64,000 bases of DNA from Leucocoprinus leucothites (taxonomy: Eukaryota > Basidiomycota > Agaricomycetes > Agaricales > Agaricaceae). The stretch spans positions 39,748 to 103,747 of the forward strand of contig JAACJO010000049.1 of assembly GCA_013368445.1 (NCBI GenBank). The letters run 5' to 3'. Shown in pieces: positions 11,348-25,707 of the stretch (the first letter of the stretch is position 1; the number at the start of each line of letters is the position of its first letter). The notes under the pieces were generated by a model. It did not search any database. It saw only the letters and a program-made list of their open reading frames with translations, and was not told where the DNA came from. Both the position numbers and the translations under genes were made by a program.

Positions 11348-14300
11348 ATGAGAAATGAAATGGGACCAGACTCAGACTCAGACCTGGACCTGGACACTGA
11401 GGGTGGGAACAGTCATGGGGAGGATATCCACATAGACAACCCAGTGATGACTGGTGCAGGAGATAGCAGTTTAACAGTATGTTATGCACCACTTCACAAG
11501 TCTGACTTGAACTTATATAACATTCTGGAACAGGACTGGCAGTCATTGGATATAGATATCCATCCCCTGGAGCAAGACTTGTATTACCCTTCCAATGTAA
11601 TCTCCATTGATTCCAGTATTCCTGATTATGGCATGATGGCCTCTCCTGATCAGCCCACACCCCCACAAGCAACTGAGACAGGCCCTGGTAGGCCTGCCAG
11701 CATATCTACTCCTGAGACCCTGAGCCCACTTAGAGAACAGCATGCTGTGGCTGAGTTAGAGCCTTTTGCTGATGACTCTGGGCTAGAGACTCAAATAAAT
11801 ATCACCCAGGCTGATAAGCAGCTGACAGACCAGTTCATCTGGGAACTCAAGAATGCCTCATTGGATCAGTCAGCTATGTTAGAAGCCAATATCATCCGGC
11901 TTCGAAACCCATCCCAAGAAAGAACCAACATTGACACTGACTTTTGTCTCAAATTTTCACTGAAATACTATCTTGACACCCTTGGTTCTTCTGATGAGAT
12001 ATACACAAAGGTCATCAATACCTCCTGTGAAATCCACAAGATGCTAGGCAATAATGTCGAGTTTTTCTCCCATACTCAGGTGAAAAATCGAGCAAGGGAG
12101 CTGGCTGGTATAGCCACAGTAGTCCATGATATGTGTCCTTGGGGCTGTATTGCCTATACTGGACTACTGAAAGAACTTGAAGGGTGTCCAACATGTTCAA
12201 CTTCAAGATGGAGCACTCAGAAGCTACAACATGGGCAAAAAATTGCTGCCCAGAAATTCACCACTATTATCCTTGGAAGTCAACTCCAGGCTCTCTATTT
12301 GGCATCTGATAGTGCTTGAAACATGCAATATCAGAGAGATAAAACTCGGGAAATCCAGGAACAGCACTCCCATCCCAGTTCTCCAGATCCCCCATCCCCC
12401 AGCTCTTTTGAAGATTATATTCATGGCTCTAACTACCTCCACCGAGTTCATACAGGAGAGATAACTAATAATGATATCCTCCTGATGCTATCACTTGATG
12501 GTGTTCAATTATATGAGCACCATGCATCTGATTGTTGGATATATATCTGGGTAGTTCTGGAGCTCTCTCCAGACTGCTGATATAAAAAATCTCATGTTCT
12601 TCCTGGAGGGATTATTCCAGGACCTAACAAACCAAAGAACATTGATTCATTTTTATTTCCTGGACTCTACCATCTCTCTGCATTGCAAAAGGAGGGTCTG
12701 AAGATTTGGGATGCATCAACCAAATCTATGCTTGTTACAAGACCACGGGTGTATCTTGGAACAGCAGATGCACCTGGAATGGTGTATCTTTCAGGCTTAG
12801 TTGGTCATAGTGGTGCATGTGGCTACAGGAATTACTGTGAAATTCCTTGGTGGCACAAACTAAAGACCTTGCATTATTACCCTGTTCTTCAGTTTCCCAA
12901 CAACTATGACTCAGCTCAAAGTCAACATTTTGGAGATATTGACCTGAACAGTGACTCAAGCAATCCTTATTTTAACCAACTTTTATACCAATCAAATCTA
13001 CGCAAAGTTCTCGAATCAACAAACAATTTTGAAGACATTCAGAAAGAGACTGGTATCTCCAAATCCAGCCTCTTTAGTGGTTTATCCATGCCCTTAGGTG
13101 TTCCTGGTTCATTTCCACTTGACACAATGCATCTTCTTGCTCTCAATATTCCTGAACTCCTGATGGGCATCTGGCGAGGCACTCTACAATGTGACAAGAA
13201 GGGTGGAGATGATCCCATGATGTGGGATTGGGCAGTTCTCAAGGATGCAAGAGTTTGGACAGCACATGGTAAACAGGTGGATGCATTGTCCAAATATCTC
13301 CCATCCTCCTATGATCGACCTCCTCGAAATCCTGCAGAAAAGCTCAATAGTGGATATAAGGCATCAGAATTCATAGTCTATGTTTATGGTTATCTCCCGG
13401 CACTTCTTGAAGGAATATTGCCTGCTTCCTATCTTGAAAACTTCTACAAGCTTGTCTGTGGAGTCTGACTCATCTCTCAGAGACACTCTAGTCTAAGAGA
13501 CCTGGAGGAAGCACATAATTGCTTTATATCATTTCTTGATGTATTTGAAACACTCTATGTGCAGTGCAAAGTGAGCCAGATGCACTTTGTCTGTCAATGT
13601 CTCCATACATTATGGCACCTTGCACCAGAAACCAACCGGCTTGGTCCACCAGGAATATATGCCCAGTGGACAATAGAGCATCTTATTGGCCTTCTTGGTC
13701 AGGATATCTGCCTTCACTCAAACCCCTATACTAACCTCACTCAAATTGCCATTGAGCATTGTGTTGTTAATACACTATTTGCTTGCTATCCTATCTTGGA
13801 TACATCCACTCCCTCCCTTCCACACACTGCTAGACCCCTTTCAAATGGCTATATCCTTCTCCAGCCCCATGAGTCCTTGCCTTTCAAAATTAGACACACG
13901 GCAGAGATTGAGGCATATTACAGCTACTTAGAAGCCCACAATTTTGATGCTGCAATAACAGCTTGCACTTGCCATGGTCATCTCCATCTCCCAAGTGGTC
14001 AAACTGTTCAAACAGCCTGGAAAGAAGACTAGAGGTCAGACTCACAAACAAATCGTATGGTCAAGGCAAGCTGATATAGCCTTTTCTTTTGGATGTATTA
14101 CTGATTGCCTACTATCTCAGCTCAAAAGTCCATTCCCAGAACCTTGCTTACCATTATTTGGTGAAGTATTGTATTTTCTTCAAGTTGTCTGTAATGGAAG
14201 TGTTTGCACATGTGCAATGGTCTCCCTCACTATATCACCCTGTGTGGAAACCTTGAAAAAGACATCGAATGTTGTGTGGGCTGTCACCCATATCCAATAC

Positions 14301-14438
14301 CAGCAAGTTGTACTCTTTGATTATGATCAAATTGAGGCTATTGTTACACTTTTGCCCTTCCAGCATGATCATGAAATTTTTTTTCTTGAGAAGATGCAAC
14401 TGGGGATTTCACAAGGTATTGATATCAATGAAGAGTAA
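11348..14438 (+). pseudogene. CACTA (EnSpm) Tnp2-type transposase, decayed
   Basis: An acidic N-terminal region opens at 11348, followed by a cysteine block (CPWGC ... CPTC) at about 12138-12200. Then come blocks typical of agaricomycete Tnp2 transposases: LMLSLDGVQLYEHHASDCWI (about 12485), LPGGIIPGPNKPKNIDSF, GLYHLSALQKEGLKIWDA, GLVGHSGACGYRNYC (about 12796) and a YYPVL motif, then a C-terminal region to 14438. The frame is broken at least at 12317 (TGA), 12578 (TGA within LSPDC*YKK, where RR is expected), 13466 (TGA) and 14030 (TAG). A shift or intron occurs near 14000. The stops are what CGA-to-TGA or CAG-to-TAG decay would give. It is non-functional; an active form would cut and paste the element through a DDE active site. 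Confidence 0.8.
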
Positions 14439-17400
14439 ATGTTGTATTTATGGTGGCTACAAACAGTGTACAGTACTATTAGGCATAGAAATTGTGATAT
14501 ACACTGCAAAGTTCCTCATGCTGTGTTGACTCCTGACTCAGAGCTGCTGACAAATATATTGCTGATAGATTTCTTTCCATTCAAATTATCATTTGCTTTG
14601 TCAAGATCATTGACTGCTTGGACAGCAGAGGTAGTGAGGCCACTATTACCCCCCATGCTACCATTAAGCATTGCAGTGATAGCCATACAATAATGTGTTA
14701 GATCACTGAGTGCTTCCAGCCAGCCAATTTGGAACACATTTAACTGAGGGTCTTCAACAAGGCTGATGTAAAAACTGTATGCATAGTAGATAAACTCCTT
14801 CAGGAGTTTGAGAGAAAAGGGGAGAATGCAAACACTGTCATATTATCTGTAGTAGCACAACTAGGTCAGTCAAAGAGAACCAAAGAAGTTGAAGGACTGT
14901 CTATAGAGAGTATGAAGGCTGATGATGAGCATGATGCAGTATAAGAACTCGGAGAAGCTGTGGAAACATAATTCTCACTCAATTTGGAGATGGGACTGTA
15001 TGAGAGATGTGTTGCAACAGGGTAGACCTGCTGGACAGTGGGATGCATTGAAATGAACTAGATCATGATAGTGGTAATCAAAGAGCTGTCAGGTGGCATG
15101 TGTTCTATTTCTACAGGCACTATATAAATTACAAGGAATATTAGTACTGTCTGCATCTAACATGCTGTCAGGTTTAGCAGTTTGCCATATGGGAATTGAA
15201 CCAGTTTCAGGAGGCAGTGAAAATACTTACATCTTGACACTGAAACCATCTTGTGTCTGAAGAGGTGCTCCAGCATAGAAGTGTACTCAAGTACCCCCAG
15301 TTACCAGTGGCTAAATTTTGATATGTTGGCATTCTAAGGAAGGATTGTGAAAGAAACTGAGAAGTACTTATGTTTTGTCTGAACTGCCAGTCTGCATGGG
15401 TATCTATCACCACCATAGGCTCGTCACTGCTACCAAGAGTATCAAATCAGAATGTTTGGGTTCCATGAAATTAGAACTCACTGCTGCAGAATTGCATAAC
15501 CACAAAATGATATTGAGCACAGGAAATTCATAACTTTCAAACCCCCTTTTGAAAGTGAGAATCAATGAGAAAGAGAGTGGTAAATAGCCATGCCAAATAA
15601 GCTTACACTCAGACTTGTGCCAGCTTCAGTAGGATGTCAGAACCATATCATAAGAAAGAGCGAAAAATAGCTTACATTTCACCACCATTGATCAAGGAGA
15701 TTGTCACTCCCTTGGTGTTGAAGACAAGTTTGGCAAGATGAGCTATTCTATCAAAGTTTGTATCTGGGCCGGTATTCCTGTCATAAGTAAAACATTCTCA
15801 ACATCAGCTGTGGGCCCATGGAGAGGGGCTGGCCTTCCTCTTATGGGTGTTGTAGTTGGAGCATGATCAACGGATGTTGCTGGTAAACATGGACAACTTT
15901 CCATCTAGGTATATAAAGAAAATTTCATGTAAACCTGAGTCCAACCTTTCATGTTGGATTTCAGGTGAGCTCAGTGTATTCTTGATGCATTGTACATGTC
16001 TAATTAAAACCTTTCATGTTGGACTTCAGTGTGAACATGATGACACTCAGTTTGCCTACCCTACACTACATTATCCCTAATCTATTCTCATTAATCCCGA
16101 GTATTGTATCTGTAGAGATAAAAACTATTCAGTGATCCATGTGAGGAAGATGAGGACAAGGCACTCACTTGTATAGCATTTTCCTCTGCTCAAGTTCATC
16201 TGGAGGGTAAGGAGGAACAAGGCACTCCAACTTATCCAATAACTGCTCCTCTTTCAAAGCTTGTGGTAATCTGGGAAGCTGCATGACCACTAAAGACATG
16301 GCTATCCTCCTTGGTTGGTAGAGTAGCCAGTAGGGTAGCAGGTAGGAGAGAAGAAAACTGGTGGGTCAAGCCTATTCTCCTCACAACAGCTAGTGTGAAG
16401 ATGGTTCCAACATCCGAAAACAGGGCAATTTCAGGTAGAGCTCCAGTGGAGGAGAGCTAGGGTTTTCAACAGGTGGTGTTTGATCACTGTTTGGGATGGT
16501 TTCGAGCGTCATGGTCATGTGAGGTGCTGTTTTTGTTGCAGACTCATGCACATCATCCTGGTCAATGCCAGATGTGTGGTAACCATCTCCTAGTGGTGCC
16601 ATTGCAGGTGGTCCAAATGTGAACAGACTGGTGTGAGATTTCCACAGCTAGACTGGTGAAGTTGGAACACTATTCATCGTATCATTCATAGCCATCACTG
16701 GAGCCAATGTTTGGATGAGTTGTGATGAGTGCTCAGACTCTTCATGCTCCTGGCAAGGGTTCCCTGAGTGTGAAGTCCATTCCGATACAATTTATCCTCG
16801 TCAATGTCATTGGTACCCTCCAGAAATCCAGTTAATCAACTTCAACATGTAACAAGGTAATCGGGATGAGTACCTATGATATACCTCCAGCCCAACCTCC
16901 ATCTCCATGTGTTATCATGTACATCATCATCCAGCTTGGTTTCCATATTGAAAGTCGTTCTCAGCCAGTTTCAGTTTCTAGGTTATGCTGCAAGGGTCCC
17001 ACATTGCCCTGTTTCATGAGTGCCCAGATAAAGATGATGAAAGCAGTGATGGTGATTATGACAGAGGAGAGATTGGGAGGCAGCGGTCAGGGCATCATGT
17101 GTGAAATAGAGTGGGATGAGTACTGAGGAGGGGAATCAGTATGTATGTCTGCAGCTCCTCAATGAACAGCCAATCACTCTTTCTTCCTTACCACCATCCA
17201 CCCATGAGCCACTCATATTCAACCATCAACTACACCCCACACCACACATGCACACGGATTCAGATGACCTGAGGAAGATAGTGACCCTCCCCGAACCACC
17301 ATCACACATGCATACAGGCCCAGCCATGTCCATGTGCCTGCCAGAAGACATTATATGTGGTTTGGAACAGCTGGAAGCATGGTTTGCGGAAGCATTGTCA

Positions 17401-18604
17401 GTGCACAGTGCACTAGTTGGTGGGACTATTGTTGGCAGTGAATATTTGCAGGGACTAATCAGATGGGAGAAAGTCTTGTAGAATGGGGCCCTTGGGTAAT
17501 GGAACAGATATGGCAGCAAATGGCAGAAGTGGGAATAAGTGAGGGTGAGGGTGAGTACTTTGTGTAGGTGGCTGTGGCAATCTTCAAAGAAAACCCAACA
17601 CATCTGTATGCCTGCCAATTACCAATGGTGGCCTATGTTGGAATGGCTCAAGAGGCCCTGGAGGACTGGGGCATGGGTGTTCGAGCCTTGTATAGATGTG
17701 AAAGAAGGAGAGGGGTGTAAGTGTAAAGGTTGTCAAGTGATTAATGCAACCATGTGGATAAGCAAGTCACATGATCTTGTTTATTGGACATGTTACCTGT
17801 CTCAATCACTCTTTGTACTAACACCCTCACTCCTCACTCACCCTCTCAGCGTATTTTACACTGTACGCCCTGTAATCATATGCCACAAGGTCCACAGTCT
17901 CATAAACAAGCACCCTTGTAGTAGGTAATGCCTCATGTGCCACACAACTTCTTTCCCCTCGCTTATTTGCTGCCTCCTTCATAGAAGTGTCAGGCTGGGT
18001 GCATCAAATTGAAGTAACACACTTGCATTTTGGTTAGTTCATTTGGTGTCAACTGCTATGGCGTCACCCACAACTCAATACTAGCACTACTCCACAGGTT
18101 TTTGGGCATTCACACCAACAGACTTGACACAGCTGGAATTACTGTTCAAGATCATGAATTTGACAGTGCTTGCTGGTCCTCTTGTACGTCATGCAACCCA
18201 TTTCTGATGCTGAATTCATGCTCATGAGGACATAGACATACTGCCTCCATGCATATAAGACCCTCCTGTTCTGGTCCCCTGTTCGAGATGTTAAGGGCTA
18301 GGCTCCTCTTGGACTGGGTGTTTGAGTGCATGCTTGATTGATTGACAAAGGCAGCACTGTTGTCCTGTGACAATCCTTCTGGCCCCTTGAACATTCAGGC
18401 TCAGCTATTCTGTGCAGCTAGTATATGGTTCCACAAGAGCCCAACTAGTCAAGCAGCTCTGGCTGTGCACCCAAAATCTCAGCTATGCCTGACCCACACA
18501 TCTATACTGATTACACAGAACATGTGCTTATCATCCAAAAGGTAATGTAGTCATACTTGTATTCATCTATCCTATACTCACAAAATCTTAAGATGCGATC
18601 TGGG
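14439..18604. other. Decayed transposon interior with scattered coding fragments
   Basis: No domain recognised. A plus-strand series of coding-like frames at 16866-17928 includes 17116-17481 (121 codons, His/Pro-rich start and an acidic helix) and a CKCKGC cysteine cluster near 17713. These may be exons of one transposon-borne gene, but stops and frame changes prevent a model. The rest is CG-poor and shows nothing further. Confidence 0.3.
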
Positions 18605-19751
18605 CATGTGTACTTTGTCTCAAACATGCTGAAGTCTATTACTATGGACATCACCCCTGGATTCCTGGGTTTCATGGTTGAGGATGCTGTGGAGAGGGCT
18701 GATGATGCATCCCCCAATGACAATTTTATTGAGGATATCCACTGACACAAAGAGCACTGACCACCTGAGGATGAGTCATTTGAGGATAAACTAGCTGGTA
18801 TGGACCTCAGCTTGGAGCCTCCTGAGCCTCCTGAGCCTCATGTACTTGTGACATCTCCTGCTGTTATGAAGATCAGCTCAAAGCAACTTGACTTGTGTCA
18901 TAGAGCAGCAGAGAAGAAGAGGCAGCAAGCTGAGAGGAAATTGGCTATGGTGGGGGAGGATGGACATATTCCTGCTGGTGAAGGATCAGGGGGATCCAAA
19001 GCAGCAAGGAGACGGAGAAGGAAGCAGGAAGCGATGAGGATACATGCTGAGCAGGAGGTGGATGAAGCAGCACAGAAGGGAATAAAAAGGAAAAGGAGTA
19101 AGGAGGATGAGGAGAATGATGAACAGAGGGATGATCATGGTATAGCTCTTCCTACTCTAGTATTTGACACTTTGTTGATTTTCTTAATCTATAGAGACCT
19201 ACAAACCTGTTGATTCCCTCTATCCACCCATGCCAAAATGACATAAGGCCCTTGACTGCACCTTTCAACAGTCAGTGGTGCCAACAAATGCTGGCCATCA
19301 GCATCATCGCAAGGAGGCACAAGAAAAACACAAGGAAATGCATGGATATACAACAAATCATCAAGTTTGTGTCAAAATGTCTCAGTCCATGAATACTCTC
19401 AAGTTAGATATTAACACATCTACTGCTCTTAAAACCAGTTCACAGAATGGAGGCTACCAGGTAAAAGTCCAGAAGTTGGATCAGGAGATGAGGGAGATTG
19501 TAGAAGCCACACAAACTGCATACAACAAGGGTCAGGAAGACAGTGCTGCAGAGGCCTTGCAAAAGCTTTGGGAGGATGGCTATAAGCTTGTTGAATGGAA
19601 TGGTCCGCCCAATGATTTATTGTGTTATATATCAATTCATGTATACATGCAGGTATCAACCCTATTGTCCTTGTTGATGTTGAGGAGACCATGTTTGGGG
19701 CCCTGTTTGGACAGCCAAATGAATGTTCATGGAGTGAATGATGTATGAAGC

Positions 19752-20095
19752 TGTCGAAGCAGCAATGGGGAGTGTAGTGGTGAAGGTATATGATGTAGTT
19801 GATGACTTACTTTGCTAGGCAGTAAACTGTTATGGGAGTTGAGATAGTAGTAAAATTGACTATTGAAATACGAAGAACATACAGGGTATTTATACTAGAA
19901 TGTCCAAATATTATTTACTATAAAGAGGACATTACACCATTGTTTTGAGGTACAAGTAAAACATATAGTAAAACATGTATAGTCTGCACGAAGTATCAGT
20001 GCCTAAACATAGTGGTATCTAATAATAGAGTGCATATGTCATAATTGAGAGTGAACACACATATAGCAGCATATAAACACACATGTGTTTCAACA
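19752..20095 (-). repeat. Copia 3' LTR (left end)
   Basis: 344 bp, begins TGTCGAAGCAGCAA and ends GTTTCAACA. It matches 25708-26061 apart from scattered transitions and lacks the 10-bp GTGGTAAAGG-type insertion seen there. Confidence 0.93.
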
Positions 20096-20108
20096 CTCCT
20101 CCTCACTT
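20096..20108 (-). other. Copia polypurine tract
   Basis: On the minus strand AAGTGAGGAGGAG abuts the 3' LTR directly, the expected primer for plus-strand DNA synthesis. Confidence 0.75.
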
Positions 20109-20414
20109 GAAATGGTGGGAGATGCATAATTGAGCAACTTGTAAAAGCACATCATTAAGCAGCTAAAGAGTGCTAAAGAAATTCGATACCCAAAGAATAA
20201 ACAAATTTATTGAAGAGAATTGAACCAAGGTTTTTCATTAGAATATCAGCAGGGTTGTTTGAGCCCTCAATAAATTCCAACTCAATGGAACCTTCTTCAA
20301 TGATATCTCGGATATAGTGGTATTGTATATCAATATGCTTCGAGCGTTTTTCTTGAATGGAGTTCTCGCTCCAGAAGATAGATCCGATATTATCACCATA
20401 GAGAATCGGAGCAG

Positions 20415-23400
20415 GTATTTTAAAACCTATCTCTTCAAGAAGTTGTCAAATCCACATCAACTGATGGCTGCAATCAGATAGCGCCATATACTCAGCTTCA
20501 GTAGATGACAAAGCAACAGTTTTCTGTTTGCGGCTAAGCCAACTAACAGGTCCATGTGCTATTGTGACAAAGTTACCTGTAACAGATTGTTGAGACTGTC
20601 TGTCTTGCACCCAATCACTATCAGAGCAAGTGATGATGGTCTGGTTAGAGGCTCCATCAAACACAAGTCAATAATTGCGAGTTGATTGCAAATATTGCAG
20701 CACATGGAGTCCAGCCTGGAAGTGCACATTAGAATGGGCAGCAGATTGCTTGGAGAGTTTGACAACTGCAAAGGATATGTTAGGTCTCAATCCAATCATA
20801 AGATACATCAGCGATCTGACTAACTGTTGGTAATGAGTCCTAAACTTGGGATCTACTTTATCGACATAGGGTTCAAAAATGAATCCAGATAGCAGTGGTG
20901 TGAGTTTCGCACCTTTAGAAATCTCAAATTTCTCAAGAACCTTATTGAGGTATTTCACTTGATCTATATAGAGTTTTCTCTCTTTTCAATCGCATGATAT
21001 GTTCATGCCTAGGAACTCAGAAAGTTCACCTTGGTCACGACATTCCCAAGTGGTCATGAATTTTTGCTTCAACTCTGAGAGGAGCAGGGAATTCTTTTTA
21101 CCCATAAAGAAGACATCATCCACATAAATGACCGCAAAGATACACTCGCCAGTCTTGGGATGTGTAAAATAATAGATGCCAGCATTGGACTTACAGTGCT
21201 TGAATCCAAGTTTCAGCACTGATGAAGTGAGTTTTTTCCACCAGGATAAGCCAGCTTGTTTAGACCATAGATCACTTTGTGTAATCTCCAGACTTTCTTC
21301 TCTTGGCCAGGAATTTGGAATCCTTCTGGCTGCTCCATGTAGATCTCTTCATCCAGATCACCATATAAATAGGCTGTTTTGATGTCAACAGAGTAAAGGT
21401 CAAAGTCCTCAAGCGCTGCAATGCCAATAAGTAGGCATGCAGTCTTATATTGGACAACTGGAGAAAAGAGTTCATCAAAGTTGATTCCCTCAATCTGGAA
21501 GAATCCTTTTGCGACAAGGCGAGAGTGATATCAATTATCGGACTTGATATTGTAAACCCATCTATTTTTAATAGCTCTCCTTCCTTTTGGGAGATCAACA
21601 AGCTTGTATACAGCATGTCTAATTCCTCAAGCATCGCTTTTTGCCATTTAGTTTGAGTATCAGCATCCAAATTCACGATATCTTGAAACTGTTCAGGAAC
21701 TGGTCCATTGGTGCATTGTGTGAGAAGGAAATCAACTAATTTTACCCCCCCTTCCTTCACAAACTTCGCAAAATCGGTAGGTGATGGTTTGTTATTGTTG
21801 ATCCTACTATCTGAATGAGGGATATGCCAATTTCATAATCTGTTCTGAGCTTCCTCATCTGAGATTGCTCCAGGAATAGGTCAATACTGAGCATGATTGC
21901 GTGGTAAGTTAGGATTGAGTTCCCTATATCATCAGATGACATCAAGAGGGTCGCTCCTATCACCATACACATTTCCTGGTCTGTTCGGAGGTTGAACATT
22001 TTGCCTAGGATGGCGATTTTCACGTTCGGTGACCCAGCAGTCAAGCCATTCTAGTGCATCAAGATCATCCTGGACTGAAGGTCACAGTGGCGGTACCTCG
22101 GGTGGAGTTGGAGACCAAGCACGTTTACATGGACCAAGTTCTGATCAGGAAGGTCCTGGAGAAGGAGGTAACTCGACTTCTTCTTCCTCTTCTTTTGGAT
22201 CATGATCATCAGGATCAGCGTAAGAGAGAGGTGGACTTATCAATCTAGAAGGTGAAGGTGTTTTAGGGTGTGGAGGAGCATGAGGTGAAGGCACACGAGG
22301 CAGCTCTCCTCCTCGAGGTGCAGGCGGATGGTCTACATGTGGAACATTTGGAATAATCAAGATTGGAGGTATCTCAGTGCAAGGCAGTTTGGGGTGAACC
22401 ACAGGTTTTTGATCTGGACATTTAGGGAACATTTTTTTATCAAAGATGACAGTTGGTGAGATAAACTCAGCATTCCCTCGAGTATGGCGGAGAAAAATAT
22501 AATTCTTCTCCCAATCATATCCAACAAAGATTATCAGTTCAGATTTCGCAGATAGTTTATTTGGGCACATTTCATCCAGGAGGAACACATATGCAGCACA
22601 ACCGAATACTTGTAGGTGACTGATGTCAGGTTTATGTCCATGTACTAACTTGAATGGAGTTTTCCATTGGATGCAGTTCATTGATGTGTGATTGTAGATG
22701 TGGGTTGTGGTATTAATTGTGAAATCCCACCATGAATCAGGAAGACATGCGTGAAGTCGCATGGCCTGTGCTTTCTCATGCAGTGTTCGATTCAATCTTT
22801 CTGCTCGCCCGTTCTGTTGATGGACTCAGGGCACACTCAGTGTGAAGTCAATCCCTTTCACCCTAAGATAATCTTGCAGGGTTCCTACTATGAATTCTCC
22901 TCCTTGATCGGATATGAATTAATGAATTGATTTGTTGAATTGGTTCTGAATGTAAGTTAGAAGCTCAACCATTCAGGGAGCTGCTTCAGCTTTTGATCGC
23001 AGAAGCACCACATGGGCAAAAGAGGAGTAATCATCCAATAAGGTCATAACCCATTTGTACTTATGGTAAGATATGATGGAGAGCTCAAAAAGATCACTGT
23101 GAACGTGCTCAAAGGCTTCTTTGGCCCTAATTGGGTTATCATTGAAGGGTTTTTGGTGCATCTTCCCTTTCATGCAGCCTGGACAAGGGCATGAATGATC
23201 GGGAATTGAAACCTGAGGTCCATTCAATGTGGAGTCAGAAGTTTTGCTCAACACACGATTGGATGGATGTCCTAAACATTGATGCCAGATATTATAGTCA
23301 GAATGCTGAGCAATGTGGCTTGAAGCATTTGAATGTACAATTCAACATTTTACTGTTTGTAGCATAGGCTGCCACTCAAAACAAGGAGCTGCTGGCAAAA

Positions 23401-23900
23401 TGGCATTGCCTGACTCATCCTGAAAGATAGTACCATGTTTATCAGCCTTGCTGCACAACCCAGATTCCAAGAGTTGACTGGCAGACATGAGGTGATCATG
23501 CATACCCTTTACATAGAACACAGGGGACAATGAAGTCACTGCAGTGATCATTTTTCCATTATCATGGATCTCGTGTTCAATCAAGATAGTGCCTCGACCC
23601 AATATAGATAGGGGAGCGTTCTTATTAGCTGTCTGAATTTCACCAAATTTCCCCATTTAAATTGTAGAAAAATAGTCCAAATAGGGTGTGAAATATGTGG
23701 ACAGCCCGTGAAAGTGCTTTCTTCCCTTTACAGTGGCAACAAAAAGCTTTCTCACACTTAGATAGATTTACACAGCATGGCATAGAGGTCAAATCACAAT
23801 TTAATAAAAGCCCCACAGGGGTGACCAAAATAGTGTGCAATACAAGACAAGTATATACAGGAGCTAAAGACAACATTACTAGTCTGCAAAAATGTTCAGC
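20415..23900 (-). pseudogene. Copia pol: integrase, reverse transcriptase, RNase H (broken)
   Basis: From right to left: a pre-integrase zinc-binding block with CPCPGCMKGK (about 23160), an integrase core (DDYSSFAHV, about 23010; then IYNHTSMNC and GYDWEKNYIF near 22500-22700), a Pro-rich linker, reverse transcriptase with the FAVIYVDD catalytic motif (about 21118-21140), and RNase H with CSDSDW and STEAEYMA (20480-20640). Several stops and frame changes separate these pieces, so no polyprotein can be made. Confidence 0.88.
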
Positions 23901-24217
23901 ATGGCCAGGAGCACTCACATGGGAGTGGGCTCGAGGGGTGCAACAGGTCCCTTCTCAGTTGTGCTGTAGCATCACTGTATTAGTGTTAATCCAATCAGAG
24001 ATAGAAGAAAAGACTTGCGTTGTCCACAACCCAGAAGTCCACCCGTCAGAATCCTCCCCTTTGGAGTTGGATTCAAGCATTGGATCAGCCGGAGGTGTTA
24101 TCTTCGGTGACGGTGGGCATTTGTTCATATCTCCTCCATAATAAGGGATTTCCTCAATTATGGAGCCTGTCATTTCAGCTTCGACCACAAGGTCAGTGAG
24201 CCTTTCATCCCATATTT

Positions 24218-25448
24218 TTAGCACTTTATCCTTGGTAGCTTGCGAGCTTCTGCGACAATATCCCTTGGACTGAGGAGATTCAGAGATTCACTCCTGAAGC
24301 TGCAGTATATTCTTTCGCACTTCTGCAACAAGGTGGCATGTGGATGACAAAGGGCTTGCATTAGCTGGTTCTGCCAGCGAGGCAATCTGGTTTGTGAGGA
24401 GAGGACGGTTAGCAATAGCAGGGGCAGCAAAACCAATGGCACTGGAAGCGCCATATTGAGGAGCAACAGTGGAGACTCCAGAGGAGTTGGAGGTGTCGGC
24501 ATTGGTCACAGCTTCATTAGCAGCACCCTTGCCTTTCTTGCCTCCTCTCTTACCACATTTTCCTTTTTTGCCATCTCCGCTGGGATTGCCATATTGGTTG
24601 TTACCAGGCTTCTGGCCAGTGCCCTGATTAGGATGCTGCTGCTGCTGTGGCTGCTGCTGGGGCTGTGATCGAAACAGCCCTTGTTGTCCTTGCCCCTGGC
24701 ATTGTTGATTGCTGGGGTTCCGGTTCTGCTGCCATTGACCATTGGAGTGGCCAGCATGAGAAGTGGAAGCAGTCATTCTCTGGGACCAAGCAGCCTGGAT
24801 GGCGCTACAGACCAGATCCCATGTGAGTTGGGACATTTGCATTTGGTTTGCAAGAATAGACTGCACCAAGGTTTCCATCCCTTGCAGGACAGTGTGAAGC
24901 AGAATCATAGCATGGATCACCTCAGGAAGTTGCACAGTCGCACCTTTGATCTGAGTGAATAGAGATTCAAGCTCAGCAATGGACTGAGCTAGATCCATGT
25001 TTCTGGAGAGAGACCAGGAGATGGTGTGGACAAAGTTACCATAGACTGATGCGGGACCTTGGACGCCGTAAAGGCATTGGAGACCATCCTAGGTAGTGGC
25101 TGGATCTCCTTGGACAATTAAGTGGAGCATGGAATCTGGGACAGCTTGAATAAGCATGCCAATCGCAGATTGCTCAAGGAAGTTCCTGCAATGTTCTTCT
25201 TCATCTCAATGCACAATTGAGGTGGCAACCTCTGCAGCATTCGTGACAACATTGTTTTCACCCAAAACTGGGGAAGCAATTGGAGGAAGAGTGGGAATGA
25301 TGCCCTGTGTGACAGTCCAACCTGTAAGAGGGGTTCCAGGGGTTGTGATCATAGAAAGATATCCCTTCATCCTCATGGACCAAAACTGGTAGTTCTGGGG
25401 GTCTTGAAGGATGGGAATATGAGAAGCTCCATTGTTGATAGAAGACAT
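24218..25448 (-). pseudogene. Copia gag (broken)
   Basis: It opens MSSINNGASHIPILQDPQNY at 25448, with YQFWSMRMKGYL typical of copia Gag starts. Stops follow at about 25207 (TGA after IVH) and 25092 (TAG within DPATT*DG). A long frame (24998-24288) then covers the helical capsid region and a Gln/Gly/Lys-rich basic segment. The stop codons again look like CGA or CAG decay. Confidence 0.85.
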
Positions 25449-25693
25449 TTTGAAAAGAAATTGTCAGTCAATGTTGTTTGTTAGAAGTAGCAGTGATGTG
25501 CTAATCAAGCAAGGTTTTGAACCCAAATCACCTAAGGGCTAGGGTAAGACACAGAAATGAGAAGAGATGCTGGGCCCTTCACAAGGTACAGCAGTGGCAC
25601 TAAGAAGCAGCCTTCCCATAACAGGTCAATCTAGTCCTTCTCAGACATCAAGCACAGCGAGCTAGTCAGCTAGTGCGATATCAAGCTGGCAAT

Positions 25694-25706
25694 CAGGGCC
25701 CATAAC
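25694..25706 (-). other. Copia primer-binding site resembling the half-tRNA-iMet type
   Basis: Next to the 5' LTR the minus strand reads AGTTATGGGCCCTG. It is complementary, with one wobble position, to the anticodon arm of initiator methionine tRNA (GGGCUCAUAAC). Drosophila copia and Ty1-type relatives are known to prime from an internal cut in this tRNA. Confidence 0.6.
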
Positions 25707-25707
25707 T

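Noticed and set aside
11348..14438. Possibility that the transposase belongs to the KDZ superfamily
   Set aside because: The GLVGHSG...YYP and DSFLFPGL blocks fit Tnp2/CACTA, and no KDZ motifs were seen.
23695..24141. Plus-strand frame of 148 codons
   Set aside because: It lies within the copia coding region on the opposite strand and shows no domain.
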